Assembly (NCBI RefSeq): GCF_023516455.1
Contig: NZ_JAMGBA010000002.1
Coordinates: forward strand, 830,501 to 894,500
Reading direction: 5' to 3'
Source: Sphingomonas caseinilytica
GTDB taxonomy: Bacteria; Pseudomonadota; Alphaproteobacteria; Sphingomonadales; Sphingomonadaceae
DNA: 64,000 bases
Made by a program: the position numbers and the translations under genes. The notes beneath the pieces are model-generated. The model worked only from the letters and a program-made list of their open reading frames with translations, was not told the origin of the DNA and searched no databases. This document shows positions 47,600 through 56,919 of this stretch, piece after piece (the stretch's first letter is position 1; each line of letters opens with the position of its first letter).

Positions 47600-49252
47600 A
47601 TGGCAAGCCAGTCTTCGACCAGTATCTTCATTGGTGCCGGCCCCGGTGGGGCCAATCCACAGCAGCTCGAGTTGAAGCGCGCCAACCGGCACGGACTCAT
47701 CGCCGGCGCTACTGGTACGGGCAAGACCGTCACGCTGCAGGGGATCATCGAAGGCCTGTCTTCGGCCGGTGTCCCGACGTTCGTCTCCGACGTTAAGGGC
47801 GACCTCGCCGGCCTCTCGATGCCCGGCGCCGCCACCGCCAAGCCCCATGAAGCCTTCGCCGCCCGTGCGGCGGAAATCGGATATTCCGACTGGGCCTATG
47901 AAGGCTATCCGGCGCAATTCTGGGACCTGTTCGGGGAGCAGGGCCATCCGGTCCGCACCACCGTCAGCGAGATGGGGCCGTTGCTCCTGGCCCGCCTGAT
48001 GAACCTCAACGAGGTTCAGGAAGGCGTCCTAACCATTGCCTTCCATGTCGCCGACAAGGAAGGGTTGATGATCCTCGACCTCGACGACCTGCAGGCAATG
48101 CTGGTCAATATCGGGGAGAGGGCGGACGAGCTGACCCTCGAATATGGCAATGTGTCGAAGCCGAGCGTCGGCGCGATCCAGCGCTCTCTGCTTCAACTGC
48201 GCGCCCAGGGCGGCGATCATTTCTTTGGTGAGCCTGCGCTCGATCTCGAGGATTTCCTGAAGCTCGACGAAAACGGCAAGGGGATCGTCAACATCCTCGC
48301 CGCGGACAAGCTGATGCAGAGCCCGCGGCTTTATTCGACCTTCCTGCTGTGGCTGCTGTCGGAACTGTTCGAGCTGCTTCCCGAGATCGGCGATCCGGAC
48401 AAGCCCAAGCTCGGCTTCTTCTTCGACGAAGCGCACCTCCTGTTCGAAGATGCGCCGCCGGCGCTCCAGGAAAAGGTCGAGCAGGTCGTCCGGCTGATCC
48501 GGTCCAAGGGCGTCGGCGTCTATTTCATCACGCAGAATCCTATCGACATCCCCGACGATGTGGCGGGACAGCTCGGAAACCGTGTCCAGCATGCCTTGCG
48601 CGCCTTCACGCCGCGCGACCAGGCGGCCGTGAAATCGGCCGCCGAAACCTTCCGGCCCAATCCCGAAATCGACGTCACCAGCGCGATCACCGAACTGAAA
48701 GTGGGTGAGGCACTCGTTTCGCTGCTGATGCCGGACGGGGCGCCGACGCCGGTCGAACGAACCCTGATCAAGCCGCCGGCTTCCAGGGTCGGGCCCTTGA
48801 CCCAGCAGGAACGGGCGATCCTGATCCAGACCGATGCGATCGGCGCCAAATATGACACGCTGCTCGACCGCGAGAGCGCCGAGGAGATTTTGAAGGCGAA
48901 GGGCGATGAAGCCGCCGCCGCCGCTGCCGCGACCAAGGCGCAGAATGATGCGGAGAAGGCGGCTGCGGAAGCAGCGCGGCTACAAGCCATCGCCGACAAG
49001 GAAGCCGCTCGCCAACGCGCCGCCACGGAGAAGGAAGAGGTACGCCAGCAGCGCGAAGCCGATCGGCTGGAAGCCCAGCGCCAGCGCGAACTGGAGCGCG
49101 AGGAAGCGCGCCGTGCCCGCGAGGCCGCAAAGCCCAGCATGGCTGACAAGATGATCCAGTCGGCCGGACGTTCAATCGCTTCATCCGTAGGCCGGCAGCT
49201 CGGCAATTCCTTGCTGCGCGGCATTTTTGGAGGTCTGCTTCGTGGCCGCTGA
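47600..49252 (+). CDS. HerA-like P-loop ATPase (DUF853)
   Basis: A 550-residue ATPase of the HerA/FtsK-like DUF853 family. Walker A is GATGTGKT (36-43), Walker B is [14 protein letters not shown], and an arginine-finger region includes [19 protein letters not shown]. The domain covers about 1-420; from about 440 to 520 there is an Ala/Glu/Gln/Arg-rich coiled coil. HerA proteins are DNA-translocating ATPases, but DUF853 members usually occur without the NurA nuclease, as here. Function is unknown. Its 3' end overlaps the next gene by 11 bases. Confidence 0.88.
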   Translation: MASQSSTSIFIGAGPGGANPQQLELKRANRHGLIAGATGTGKTVTLQGIIEGLSSAGVPTFVSDVKGDLAGLSMPGAATAKPHEAFAARAAEIGYSDWAYEGYPAQFWDLFGEQGHPVRTTVSEMGPLLLARLMNLNEVQEGVLTIAFHVADKEGLMILDLDDLQAMLVNIGERADELTLEYGNVSKPSVGAIQRSLLQLRAQGGDHFFGEPALDLEDFLKLDENGKGIVNILAADKLMQSPRLYSTFLLWLLSELFELLPEIGDPDKPKLGFFFDEAHLLFEDAPPALQEKVEQVVRLIRSKGVGVYFITQNPIDIPDDVAGQLGNRVQHALRAFTPRDQAAVKSAAETFRPNPEIDVTSAITELKVGEALVSLLMPDGAPTPVERTLIKPPASRVGPLTQQERAILIQTDAIGAKYDTLLDRESAEEILKAKGDEAAAAAAATKAQNDAEKAAAEAARLQAIADKEAARQRAATEKEEVRQQREADRLEAQRQRELEREEARRAREAAKPSMADKMIQSAGRSIASSVGRQLGNSLLRGIFGGLLRGR

Positions 49253-49643
49253 TGCACCCTGCATGGATGTTCGGGACCTTGAACGGGACTGGCGCGACGC
49301 GCTCATCGATAAGGATGAGGCTGCGCTGCGCCGGCTGATCCACCCGCAATATAAGCTGGTGGGAATCCGCTCGACCGGCTCGGTTGCGGTCAATCTCGAA
49401 CAGTGGATCGAGGCGCTGAAGCGAATGGATATCGCCAGCCTCGAGGTGAGGGTGATCGAATGCGTCGCCCTCGATAATGTGATCGTCGCGACGGTCGATG
49501 CCCAATGGAAGGTGCGTTACCTCGGGCAGGTCATCGACGAACGCGTTCTCCTGACCGATGTCTGGGTCAGGGTGGGCGATAGTTGGCAGGTAGTGCGGCG
49601 GCATAGTTCGCCGGTCCCGCCGGGGATCACTATCGGCGCCTGA
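49242..49643 (+). CDS. NTF2-like (DUF4440-type) small protein
   Basis: A 133-residue protein. GTG at 49242 is the likely start, with GGAGG at 49229-49233 ideally spaced; it lies inside the end of the HerA-like gene. [20 protein letters not shown] and [11 protein letters not shown] match the NTF2-like cone fold, in which the cavity binds small molecules or catalyses simple reactions. A conserved [13 protein letters not shown] and [18 protein letters not shown] complete the fold. No specific activity can be named. Overlap with the previous gene suggests coupled expression. Confidence 0.82.
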   Translation: MAADAPCMDVRDLERDWRDALIDKDEAALRRLIHPQYKLVGIRSTGSVAVNLEQWIEALKRMDIASLEVRVIECVALDNVIVATVDAQWKVRYLGQVIDERVLLTDVWVRVGDSWQVVRRHSSPVPPGITIGA

Positions 49644-49730
49644 GAATGGGCGCTGGCCCCAGCTCCGGTTGATTTTCCGTAAGGATCAGGCATTCTCTTC
49701 AAACGTTGATTGTCCGTGGAGGGGACGGGT

Positions 49731-50048
49731 ATGATCACGTTTGTGCTGGCGCTCGCGTTGGCGGCGCCCAATCCTGCGTCAATCGACGCTCCACGCCATA
49801 CGTTTCAGGCGTGCCTGAAGACGTTCGAAAGCAACCAGTCGAGAGCAAAGGTCGCGCCCGATGCCTATGCGACGGCGGTGAAATCCGCTTGTCCGACAGA
49901 GGCCCAGGCGCTGTCAGACGCGCTCGTCAAATTCGATACGGCGATGGGGACGAAGCGTCCCGCCGCGCTCGCCAATGCCGAGCGCGACGTCGACGATTAT
50001 CGGCTGACCAGCGAGGAACGGTATCGCGACCTCAACGCGCCGCAATAG
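49731..50048 (+). CDS. Small secreted protein of unknown function
   Basis: A 105-residue protein. The ATG at 49731 has GGAGGGG upstream. The N terminus ITFVLALALAAPNPASI is a signal peptide. The mature part is helical (HTFQACLKTFESNQSRAKVA) with two cysteines (in QACLKT and KSACPTEA) that could pair, and ends in an acidic segment. I do not recognise a family. Confidence 0.65.
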   Translation: MITFVLALALAAPNPASIDAPRHTFQACLKTFESNQSRAKVAPDAYATAVKSACPTEAQALSDALVKFDTAMGTKRPAALANAERDVDDYRLTSEERYRDLNAPQ

Positions 50049-50087
50049 CGCGTTGAGCATGAGAGATTGTGCGGCTAGGCTTCCCTG

Positions 50088-50438
50088 ATGGGAGTCCTGA
50101 TCGCAGCGCTGCTGCTTGCCGCCACTGATGCGCCTCCGGTCACCGGTTTCTATCGTTCCAATCAGATGGAAGTGGGCGCGGCGCTCGAGCTCGATCCCGA
50201 TGGCCGCTTCATGTACCAGCTCGATTATGGCGCCGTGTCCGAAGCGGCCGAAGGCACTTGGGTTTCCGATGGAGCAACAGTCTATCTGACGGCCACGCGA
50301 ATGGAGGGTGCGTACAAGACGCATAACTTCAACCGCGAGCCGCTTAAAATCGATGGTGACCGCCTGCTGCTAGGCCGGTACGACACCGTCATCCGTTTCG
50401 AGCGGGAAGATTTGCCCGCTCCACCTGACAAGAAATGA
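50088..50438 (+). CDS. Small secreted beta-rich protein of unknown function
   Basis: A 116-residue protein with a short signal peptide (GVLIAALLLAATDA). The mature part alternates strands (GFYRSNQMEVGAALELDPDG, FMYQLDYGAV, EGTWVSDGATVYLT), suggesting a small lipocalin-like or beta-sandwich fold. It has no cysteines. The spacing to the OPT transporter (13 bases) suggests they are co-transcribed. Confidence 0.65.
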   Translation: MGVLIAALLLAATDAPPVTGFYRSNQMEVGAALELDPDGRFMYQLDYGAVSEAAEGTWVSDGATVYLTATRMEGAYKTHNFNREPLKIDGDRLLLGRYDTVIRFEREDLPAPPDKK

Positions 50439-50451
50439 GTGGAGGCGCTTG

Positions 50452-52422
50452 ATGGCAACCGTGGCCGCACCAACGATGGGCATCAGGGAATTGACGCTTC
50501 GCGGCGTCATCCTCGGCGGCCTCATCACCCTGCTGTTCACGGCGGCCAACGTCTATCTTGGGCTCAGGCTCGGCCTCACCTTCGCCACGTCGATCCCGGC
50601 GGCGGTCATCTCCATGGCCGTGCTGCGCTATTTCCAGGGCGCGACGATCCAGGAAAACAACATCGTCCAGACGATCGCTTCGGCGGCCGGCACGCTTAGC
50701 GCGATCATCTTCGTGCTTCCCGGCCTGGTCATGGTCGGCTGGTGGACCGGCTTCCCCTTCTGGCTGTCGGTCGCGGTGATCGCCATCGGCGGCATCCTTG
50801 GCGTCATGTATTCCGTGCCGTTGCGGCGCGCGCTGGTGACAGGCTCCGATCTTCCATATCCCGAAGGCGTCGCGGCGGCCGAGGTGCTGAAGGTTGGCGC
50901 CGGCGTGGGCGGCGTCGAGGAGAATAAGCGCGGCCTTGCGGCGATCCTGATCAGCTCGCTGGTCGCGGCCGGCTATGCCATCCTCGCTCAGACCCGGATT
51001 CTTGCCGCCGACGCAGCCAAGACCTTCAAGTTCGGAGCCGGTGCGACGACCGTCTCCACCAGCCTGTCGATGGCGTTGATCGGTGTCGGCCACTTGGTCG
51101 GCCTTGGCGTCGGCATCGCCATGCTGGTCGGCATGATATTGAGCTGGTTCGTGCTGGTGCCCTGGCAAACCGGACTTGGCGGCGTCACAACCGCAGTCGA
51201 TGTCGAGACGATCGTCGGGACGGTATTCCGGGAGAAGGTCCGCTTCATCGGCGCCGGAACCATCGGCGTCGCCGCGATCTGGACTCTGCTCAAGATCATC
51301 GGCCCGATCATCAAGGGCATCATGAGCGCCATCGCCGCCAATCGCGAACGCCGCGCAGGGCGGGGCGAAGGATTGGCGCTGACCGAACGTGATTTGCCGA
51401 TCACCATCGTCGGCGGCGTCATCATCGCCTCGATGATCCCGATCTGGTTCCTGCTGGCCGCCTTTGCGCAATCCGGCCCGATCGCCGACGCGGCGGGCAG
51501 CACGCTCATCGTCACCATCGTCTACATATTGTTCGCTGGTGTCGTGATCGCGGCGGTCTGCGGTTATATGGCCGGCCTGATCGGTGCTTCGAACAGCCCG
51601 ATTTCTGGTGTGGGCATCCTTGCCGTCCTCGGCATTTCACTGATCCTCGCCGCGCTGTTCCCAGCTGTGGACGCGACCGCGACGCAGAGCCTTGTCGCGT
51701 TCGCCCTGTTCGTGACCGCCATCGTGTTCGGCGTTGCGACCATCTCGAACGACAATCTTCAGGATTTGAAAACCGGCCAGCTGGTCGGAGCGACGCCATG
51801 GCGGCAGCAGTTCGCGCTGGTGCTGGGCGTCCTGTTCGGTGCGGTCGTCATCCCGCCGATCCTGACGCTTCTCAACGACGCATTCGGATTCCAGGGTGCT
51901 CCGGGCGCGGGCGAGAACGCTCTTGCCGCACCGCAAGCGGCCCTGATCTCCGCAATCGCGCAGGGCGTCCTTGGCGGGAACCTCGACTGGAACCTCATCG
52001 GCCTCGGCGCAGCGATCGGCATTGCCGCTTGCGCGATCGACGAGATATTGCGCGTGACCAAGCGCGGCATGCTCCCGCCGCTGGCGGTGGGCATGGGGAT
52101 TTACCTGCCGATGGCCCTCACACTGCTGATCCCGGTCGGCGCTCTGATTGGCCACTTCTACGATCGGTGGGCCAAGACCGCGCCGAACCCGGCGTTCGCC
52201 GAACGGCTCGGCGTATTGATGGCCACCGGCCTCATCGTCGGAGAGTCGCTGTTCGGCGTTGCCTTCGCTGCGATCGTCGGCGCCACTGACAACTCCGCGC
52301 CGTTGGCACTGGTTGACGAATTCCAGTGGGCGGTCCCGCTCGGGCTCATCGTCTTCACCGGATCGATCCTCTGGCTCTACGCCAAGACCCGATCGGGTGC
52401 CGCGAAGCCGCTAGCGGCCTAG
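50452..52422 (+). CDS. OPT family oligopeptide transporter
   Basis: A 656-residue membrane protein. GGAGG at 50440-50444 supports the ATG at 50452. The start ELTLRGVILGGLITLLFTAA, the motif ANVYLGLRLGLTFATSIPAA and many later helices (14 or so) are typical of the OPT superfamily, whose members import small peptides or metal chelates. In bacteria the substrate is usually unknown. Its 3' end overlaps the convergent panE gene by 12 bases. Confidence 0.93.
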   Translation: MATVAAPTMGIRELTLRGVILGGLITLLFTAANVYLGLRLGLTFATSIPAAVISMAVLRYFQGATIQENNIVQTIASAAGTLSAIIFVLPGLVMVGWWTGFPFWLSVAVIAIGGILGVMYSVPLRRALVTGSDLPYPEGVAAAEVLKVGAGVGGVEENKRGLAAILISSLVAAGYAILAQTRILAADAAKTFKFGAGATTVSTSLSMALIGVGHLVGLGVGIAMLVGMILSWFVLVPWQTGLGGVTTAVDVETIVGTVFREKVRFIGAGTIGVAAIWTLLKIIGPIIKGIMSAIAANRERRAGRGEGLALTERDLPITIVGGVIIASMIPIWFLLAAFAQSGPIADAAGSTLIVTIVYILFAGVVIAAVCGYMAGLIGASNSPISGVGILAVLGISLILAALFPAVDATATQSLVAFALFVTAIVFGVATISNDNLQDLKTGQLVGATPWRQQFALVLGVLFGAVVIPPILTLLNDAFGFQGAPGAGENALAAPQAALISAIAQGVLGGNLDWNLIGLGAAIGIAACAIDEILRVTKRGMLPPLAVGMGIYLPMALTLLIPVGALIGHFYDRWAKTAPNPAFAERLGVLMATGLIVGESLFGVAFAAIVGATDNSAPLALVDEFQWAVPLGLIVFTGSILWLYAKTRSGAAKPLAA

Positions 52423-53403
52423 GACCTCGCGGCGAAGCGCGGCGGGCGGCAGCGGCGGCGCACCGCTCTCCGCCTTGCGGATCAGCTCGACGACCTTGCG
52501 ATTGACGGGGGCATCGACGCCGAGCCGGTCGGCAAGCCGCACCAGTTCGCCATTGATATAATCCACCTCGGTCTTTCGCCCGGCGGCGAGGTCGTCGGCC
52601 ATGGAGGATCGCGCCTTCTCGTCGATCTTCCACGCCTTCATGAAAAGGTTGCGGAACAGCCAGTCCGGCGATCCGATTACCGTGGGCAAAAGGGCCGGGC
52701 CCACCGCGCCGACCTTGGCGGGTTCGATGCCGGCCCGCTTCAACAGTTTGACGCCCTCGCGCTGGGAGGCCGCCACCACCCGGCGATAATCGCGCTGTAG
52801 AAGCTGTTCGACCAACGGCCGTCCCGAAAGTGCATTCACGGCATTGTTGAGATTGATGAGCAACTTGCCCCACGCAATCCCAAGCATGTCGTCCGACAGG
52901 TTCAAGGTGGCCGGGGAGGTGCCGATCGCCTTGGCCAGCGCCTGCGTTACCGGCATGTCCCCGGCATAAAGATCCCCGGCAACACCCTTGTGGAAGCGTC
53001 CATCGCCCAGATAGGCGACGTTGTAGGGCACCATTCCTCGAACGACGATAAAGCGATCCGCCAATTGCCGCTCTAGCACCTCGACGTTGCTGATGCCGTT
53101 CTGGAAGCTGATTACGGTGGTGCCCGGCCGTCCATGGGCGGCGATTTCCTTCGCCGCTTCCTCCGTCGCACCGCTCTTGACGCAAAGCGCGATAACATCC
53201 GCATCGGCAAGCGCGTCCGGATCGACCCGGTAATCGACTTCATCGGGCGCGAATGACTTTTGCCAGCCGTTATAGTCGCTGACCGTCATCCCGTTTCGGC
53301 GGATGTCGTCCGCGAAACCCTTGCGCCCGATAAAGCGGACATCCAGCCCCGCGGCCTGCCAGCATCCGCCGACAAAGCAGCCGATCGAGCCGGCCCCGAA
53401 CAT
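52411..53403 (-). CDS. panE: 2-dehydropantoate 2-reductase
   Basis: PanE makes pantoate for coenzyme A from 2-dehydropantoate and NADPH. The 330-residue product has a Rossmann N terminus (GAGSIGCFVGGCWQ), the loop for NADP, VISFQNGISNVEVLE around 95-108, and WGKLLINLNNAVNALSG, the PanE/ApbA signature with catalytic lysine and asparagine. It is minus-strand, with queF upstream, and converges on the OPT gene. Confidence 0.93.
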   Translation of the reverse strand: MFGAGSIGCFVGGCWQAAGLDVRFIGRKGFADDIRRNGMTVSDYNGWQKSFAPDEVDYRVDPDALADADVIALCVKSGATEEAAKEIAAHGRPGTTVISFQNGISNVEVLERQLADRFIVVRGMVPYNVAYLGDGRFHKGVAGDLYAGDMPVTQALAKAIGTSPATLNLSDDMLGIAWGKLLINLNNAVNALSGRPLVEQLLQRDYRRVVAASQREGVKLLKRAGIEPAKVGAVGPALLPTVIGSPDWLFRNLFMKAWKIDEKARSSMADDLAAGRKTEVDYINGELVRLADRLGVDAPVNRKVVELIRKAESGAPPLPPAALRREVLGR

Positions 53404-53414
53404 GGCGACCTTGG

Positions 53415-53867
53415 TCAGCCGCGGCCCCGATAGGAACTGACACCCTGTTCAGGCAGCCACAGCCCCTTGGGCGGCTCGCCCGATTGCCAGAAGACATCGA
53501 TCGGCATCCCGCCGCGCGGATACCAATAACCGCCGATGCGGAGCCACTGCGGCTTCATCTCTTCGAACAGGCGCTGGCCGATGCCGACCGTCACATCCTC
53601 GTGGAACCCGCAATGGTTGCGGAACGAGCCGAGGAACAGCTTGAGGCTCTTCGACTCCACGATCGTTTCCGCGGGCGCATAATCGATCACGAGATGGGCG
53701 AAGTCGGGCTGCCCGGTGACCGGGCACAGCGAAGTGAACTCCGGCGCGGCGAAGCGCACCAGGTAGAGCGACCCGGCGCGCGGATTCGGCACATAATCGA
53801 GTTCGGCCACGTCGGGAGAAGAAGGTAGGGCGCTGGCCTGGCCCAGATGTTTCGGTGTAGTCGACAT
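53415..53867 (-). CDS. queF: NADPH-dependent 7-cyano-7-deazaguanine reductase
   Basis: QueF reduces preQ0 to preQ1 in the queuosine pathway. The 150-residue product is the short (type I) form: catalytic C48 in [12 protein letters not shown]55 in the same motif, [16 protein letters not shown] (E71) and the HEDVTV segment. The start is the ATG at 53867. The upstream gene ung is transcribed the same way with an 11-base gap. Confidence 0.96.
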   Translation of the reverse strand: MSTTPKHLGQASALPSSPDVAELDYVPNPRAGSLYLVRFAAPEFTSLCPVTGQPDFAHLVIDYAPAETIVESKSLKLFLGSFRNHCGFHEDVTVGIGQRLFEEMKPQWLRIGGYWYPRGGMPIDVFWQSGEPPKGLWLPEQGVSSYRGRG

Positions 53868-53877
53868 GGCGCGCCTC

Positions 53878-54573
53878 TTACGCCGCACTCACGCATTCCG
53901 GCAACGCCCAGTCGATCGGCGCCATCCCGTGGCTTTCGAGGAATGCATTGGCCTTGGAGAAATGCCTGCAGCCAAGGAAGCCGCTGTGGGCCGACAGCGG
54001 CGAAGGGTGGGGAGCCTTCAGCACGAGGTGGCGGGACTGGTCGACGAACGCTGCCTTCTTCTGCGCATAGCTGCCCCACAGCATGAAGACGACCGGCTGC
54101 TCCTTCGCATTCACCAGCCGGATCACCGCATCGGTAAACCGCTCCCACCCCTGGTCGCGGTGCGATGCGGCAAGGCCCATCTCCACGGTCAGGACGCTGT
54201 TGAGCAGCAGCACGCCCTGCTTCGCCCAATGCTCCAGAAATCCATGTGCAGGCCGGCGGATACCGAGATCGCTTTCCAACTCCTTGTAGATGTTGACCAG
54301 GCTCGGCGGCGGCCGGACCCCCTCAGGGACCGAAAAGCACAGGCCGTGCGCCTGCCCCGGCCCATGATAGGGATCCTGGCCGAGTATCACGACCTTGACC
54401 TCATCGAGCGGCGTCAGGTCGAGCGCTCGAAACCAATTGGCGCCCGCCGGGAAGATGCGCTTCCCTGCCTCGCGCTCGGCCATCAGAAACTGCTTCAGTT
54501 CGCCCATATAGGGCTGGTCGAACTCCGCCTGCAGCGGGGTGAGCCAGTTCGGGTGAAGCTTTACGTCGCTCAT
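53878..54573 (-). CDS. ung: Uracil-DNA glycosylase
   Basis: Family 1 UDG removes uracil from DNA. The 231-residue product starts with the ATG at 54573. Motifs: [14 protein letters not shown] (catalytic D67), [10 protein letters not shown], and [13 protein letters not shown] containing the catalytic histidine. All key residues are present. A palindromic repeat begins six bases upstream of the start. Confidence 0.97.
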   Translation of the reverse strand: MSDVKLHPNWLTPLQAEFDQPYMGELKQFLMAEREAGKRIFPAGANWFRALDLTPLDEVKVVILGQDPYHGPGQAHGLCFSVPEGVRPPPSLVNIYKELESDLGIRRPAHGFLEHWAKQGVLLLNSVLTVEMGLAASHRDQGWERFTDAVIRLVNAKEQPVVFMLWGSYAQKKAAFVDQSRHLVLKAPHPSPLSAHSGFLGCRHFSKANAFLESHGMAPIDWALPECVSAA

Positions 54574-54578
54574 ACCGT

Positions 54579-54653
54579 CGTCATTGCGAGCGCCGGAGGC
54601 GCGTGGCAATCCAGCAAATTGAACTGGATCGCTTCGCTCCGCTCACAATGACG
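54579..54653. repeat. Intergenic palindromic repeat, copy B
   Basis: CGTCATTGCGAG (54579-54590) pairs with CTCACAATGACG (54642-54653) with one mismatch, and CAATCCAG (54607-54614) pairs with CTGGAT beginning at 54624. It lies between the divergent ung and sseA genes, so it must lie in the promoter or leader of one or both. Confidence 0.88.
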
Positions 54654-54664
54654 GGAGAGAAACT

Positions 54665-55498
54665 ATGGACTCGCTGGTTTCCACCGAATGGCTGGCGCGC
54701 AACCTCGGCGCAGCCGACCTCGCGATCGTCGATTCCAGCGCCTTCATGCCGAACGACGGCCGCGACGGAGGGGCGGAATTCCTTGAATCTCACATTCCGG
54801 GCGCGCGGTTCCTGGATATCAACCGGGTTTCGGACCGCTCGAACCCCGCGCCGCACATGTTGCCCTCGGCGGAAGATTTCGGCCGGGCGATGGCGGAACT
54901 CGGCGTTGGAAGGGACGACCGCATCGTCGTTTATGACAATTCGCCGCTTCGGACTGCGGCGCGCGGATGGTTCATGCTCCGTCATTTCGGCGCGGATCAG
55001 GTCGCGATCCTCGACGGCGGCTTCCAGAAATGGCGTTCCGAAGGGCGGCCGATCGAAGCCGGCGAGGCTTCGCCGCGCCAAGCCCGCTTCGATACTGAGG
55101 TCAGGAGTGGGGAGGTGGTGACGAAGGAGCAGATCCTTGCCGGCGTCGGCGCTCCAATCCTTGATGCCCGAGGGAAGGCCCGTTTCGAGGGCAGCGAACC
55201 CGATCCCCGGCCCAATGTCGGCACGGGCCATATTCCCGGCTCGAAGAACCTGCCCTTCGCGTCGCTATATCGCGAGGACGGTACGTTGAAGTCCGATGAG
55301 GAACTGCGTGCGGCGTTTGAACAGCTTCGGGTAGATCCGACCCAGGATTTCATCGCTACCTGCGGTTCAGGAGTAACCGCCAACTCGCTGATCTTCGCGG
55401 CTCAGCGTCTCGGCTGCCGGCGAGGCAAGCTCTACGATGGCAGTTGGAGCGAATGGGGCGCCGATCCGTCTACGCCCAAGGAGCAAGGCCCAGCCTAG
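54665..55498 (+). CDS. sseA: 3-mercaptopyruvate sulfurtransferase
   Basis: A 277-residue tandem rhodanese. The N-terminal inactive rhodanese has LAIVDSSAFMPNDGRDGGAE, and the C-terminal active one ends with ATCGSGVTANS, the CGSGVTA active-site loop of mercaptopyruvate sulfurtransferase rather than thiosulfate rhodanese. It transfers sulfur from 3-mercaptopyruvate. Its 3' end overlaps the convergent small gene by four bases. Confidence 0.95.
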   Translation: MDSLVSTEWLARNLGAADLAIVDSSAFMPNDGRDGGAEFLESHIPGARFLDINRVSDRSNPAPHMLPSAEDFGRAMAELGVGRDDRIVVYDNSPLRTAARGWFMLRHFGADQVAILDGGFQKWRSEGRPIEAGEASPRQARFDTEVRSGEVVTKEQILAGVGAPILDARGKARFEGSEPDPRPNVGTGHIPGSKNLPFASLYREDGTLKSDEELRAAFEQLRVDPTQDFIATCGSGVTANSLIFAAQRLGCRRGKLYDGSWSEWGADPSTPKEQGPA

Positions 55499-55887
55499 AG
55501 GCTGAACAGCAGGTCGATCGAATTGACGCCGTCACGCAGTTCGCGCTTCAACCGTTCGAGCGTCGCGGCATGCGGCTCGCCGCCATTGTCGTGCAGCCTT
55601 GCAAGCGCCTCGAGGCCCGCCGCTGCCGCGGCGGCAGTCCGCGTCGACCGCGCATCATAGACGCGCTGCCTCGCTGCAGACGCTCCCGGCCAGGCCGCTG
55701 CCAGCTTGGCCTCGGCCATGCTGTCCGATGGCGCTTCCCCCGAAAACTGCTCGACGCAGGCCAGCGCCTGGCGAATCGACGCCAACCGCGCGACTGCCTC
55801 CGCATATGGCCCGGCATGCCCGCCGATAGCCTCGGCGGCGTCCACTTCCGATGCCTCGTCGGCCGATTCGGGTATGAAATGAATCAT
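55495..55887 (-). CDS. Hypothetical helical protein
   Basis: A 130-residue, Ala-rich protein with three to four long helices (GPYAEAVARLASIRQALACV, ATLERLKRELRDGVNSIDLL) and no recognised domain. Low hydrophobicity suggests it is soluble. It converges on sseA with a four-base overlap. It may be a partner of the adjacent DNA-binding gene, but nothing links them beyond position. Confidence 0.65.
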   Translation of the reverse strand: MIHFIPESADEASEVDAAEAIGGHAGPYAEAVARLASIRQALACVEQFSGEAPSDSMAEAKLAAAWPGASAARQRVYDARSTRTAAAAAAGLEALARLHDNGGEPHAATLERLKRELRDGVNSIDLLFSL

Positions 55888-55939
55888 GCCCGACCGTTTG
55901 CCACGGTCGGGTAAATCTTCGGTAAATCAGCAAAACCGA

Positions 55940-56491
55940 TTAAGCTGCGGTCGCTGCCTCGATGTCACGGAGGATCCAGCCGCGCTGCGGGATCGTCTCG
56001 ATGAATTCCGCTCCGCCGCTGGCCGAACGAAGCTTCTTCCGAAGCTTGGAGATGAACACGTCGATGATCTTCGGCTGCGGCTGGTCGTCGGCGCGCCGGT
56101 AGAGATGCTTCAGCAGCATCTGCCGGGTGACGACGTTGTTGCGGGCGAACGCCAGCAGCTCGAGCACGCGATATTCCATCTCGGTGATTCCGATCGGATG
56201 ACCGTCGATGCGGATGAGGCGCTGGATCGGGTCGACCGCGAGCCGGCCGCCGCACAGCGTCTCCGGCAGTTCGCTGCCGCTCGCCTTGAGGCTCGCCAGA
56301 AGCCGCGATGCCGCTTCTTCATTATCCTCGGGGCTCAGCGAAACCGGCGATCCAAGGATAAGCTGCTGGACCTCGGCAAGCGCCTGGTGCGCTTCCTCGA
56401 CCAGCCGGCTGCCTTCCTCGAACCGGCGGCGCGAGCGATCAAGCAATGCCTCGATTTCGACGAGGCGCGTAGACAGGTTATCCGAACTCAT
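55940..56491 (-). CDS. CtrA-like winged-helix DNA-binding protein without receiver domain
   Basis: A 183-residue protein. The C-terminal 100 residues closely resemble the CtrA DNA-binding domain: GITEMEYRVLELLAFARNNV, TRQMLLKHLYRRADD and KIIDVFISKLRKKLRSASGG, then IETIPQRGWILRD, where CtrA has HLYGG, KIIDVFICKLRKKL and IETVWGRGYVLRD. The first 45 residues are a charged coiled-coil-like helix (RLVEIEALLDRSRRRFEEGS), so no phosphoacceptor aspartate is present. It could bind CtrA sites independently of phosphorylation or form mixed dimers; this is inference. It is followed by bamF with a short gap. Confidence 0.85.
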   Translation of the reverse strand: MSSDNLSTRLVEIEALLDRSRRRFEEGSRLVEEAHQALAEVQQLILGSPVSLSPEDNEEAASRLLASLKASGSELPETLCGGRLAVDPIQRLIRIDGHPIGITEMEYRVLELLAFARNNVVTRQMLLKHLYRRADDQPQPKIIDVFISKLRKKLRSASGGAEFIETIPQRGWILRDIEAATAA

Positions 56492-56508
56492 GCTCCCCCT
56501 TTCGCCGC

Positions 56509-56919
56509 TTACTGCGGCGTCTGGGCCGAAGCGGTTTCGCTGTCGGCGGGTTGGGCGGCGATGATCGCCTGGGTCGACTGACCCTTGTCGAGGACCTTGG
56601 TCTCCGGATCGCCGGCGGTCGAGCGGATGCCGATAGCGGCACGATCGCGGCCGGCGCGCTCAAGTACCGACGTCTCGGTCGAGCTGCGCGGTGCCGGGCC
56701 GCCGAACAGTGCTTCGATCGCCTGGGTCTGCGCATCCTGCGCCGACATGCTGACGGTGCCGGCGACCGGCGGGGTCAGCGAATAGTCGGGCGGGATCACC
56801 AGCGGCGCGTTGCGGGCGACGGCGAATTCGTCGAGCGACTTCTGCTTCGGCCCGAAGGCGCCGCAGCCGGCAAGCAGGATCGCCGGTGCCAGGACGAAGA
56901 GGTACTTACGCATGTTCAT
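56509..56919 (-). CDS. bamF: DUF3035 / BamF-type outer membrane lipoprotein
   Basis: A 136-residue lipoprotein. The lipobox LLAGC puts the acylated cysteine at residue 19. The mature N-terminal part SLDEFAVARNAPLVIPPDYS is the hallmark of DUF3035, described as the BamF component of the alphaproteobacterial beta-barrel assembly machine. Either of two nearby ATGs (56919 or 56913) could be the start. It overlaps the lspA stop codon, and LspA processes lipoproteins of this kind. Confidence 0.85.
   Translation of the reverse strand: MNMRKYLFVLAPAILLAGCGAFGPKQKSLDEFAVARNAPLVIPPDYSLTPPVAGTVSMSAQDAQTQAIEALFGGPAPRSSTETSVLERAGRDRAAIGIRSTAGDPETKVLDKGQSTQAIIAAQPADSETASAQTPQ

Noticed and set aside
47600-49252. 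HerA-NurA defence or end-resection system
   Set aside because: The ATPase belongs to the DUF853 group and there is no NurA nuclease or Sir2-type partner beside it.
50389-51471. A His/Asp/Arg-rich 360-codon frame opposite the OPT transporter
   Set aside because: Its composition is what the complement of hydrophobic codons gives; there is no domain and no start signal.
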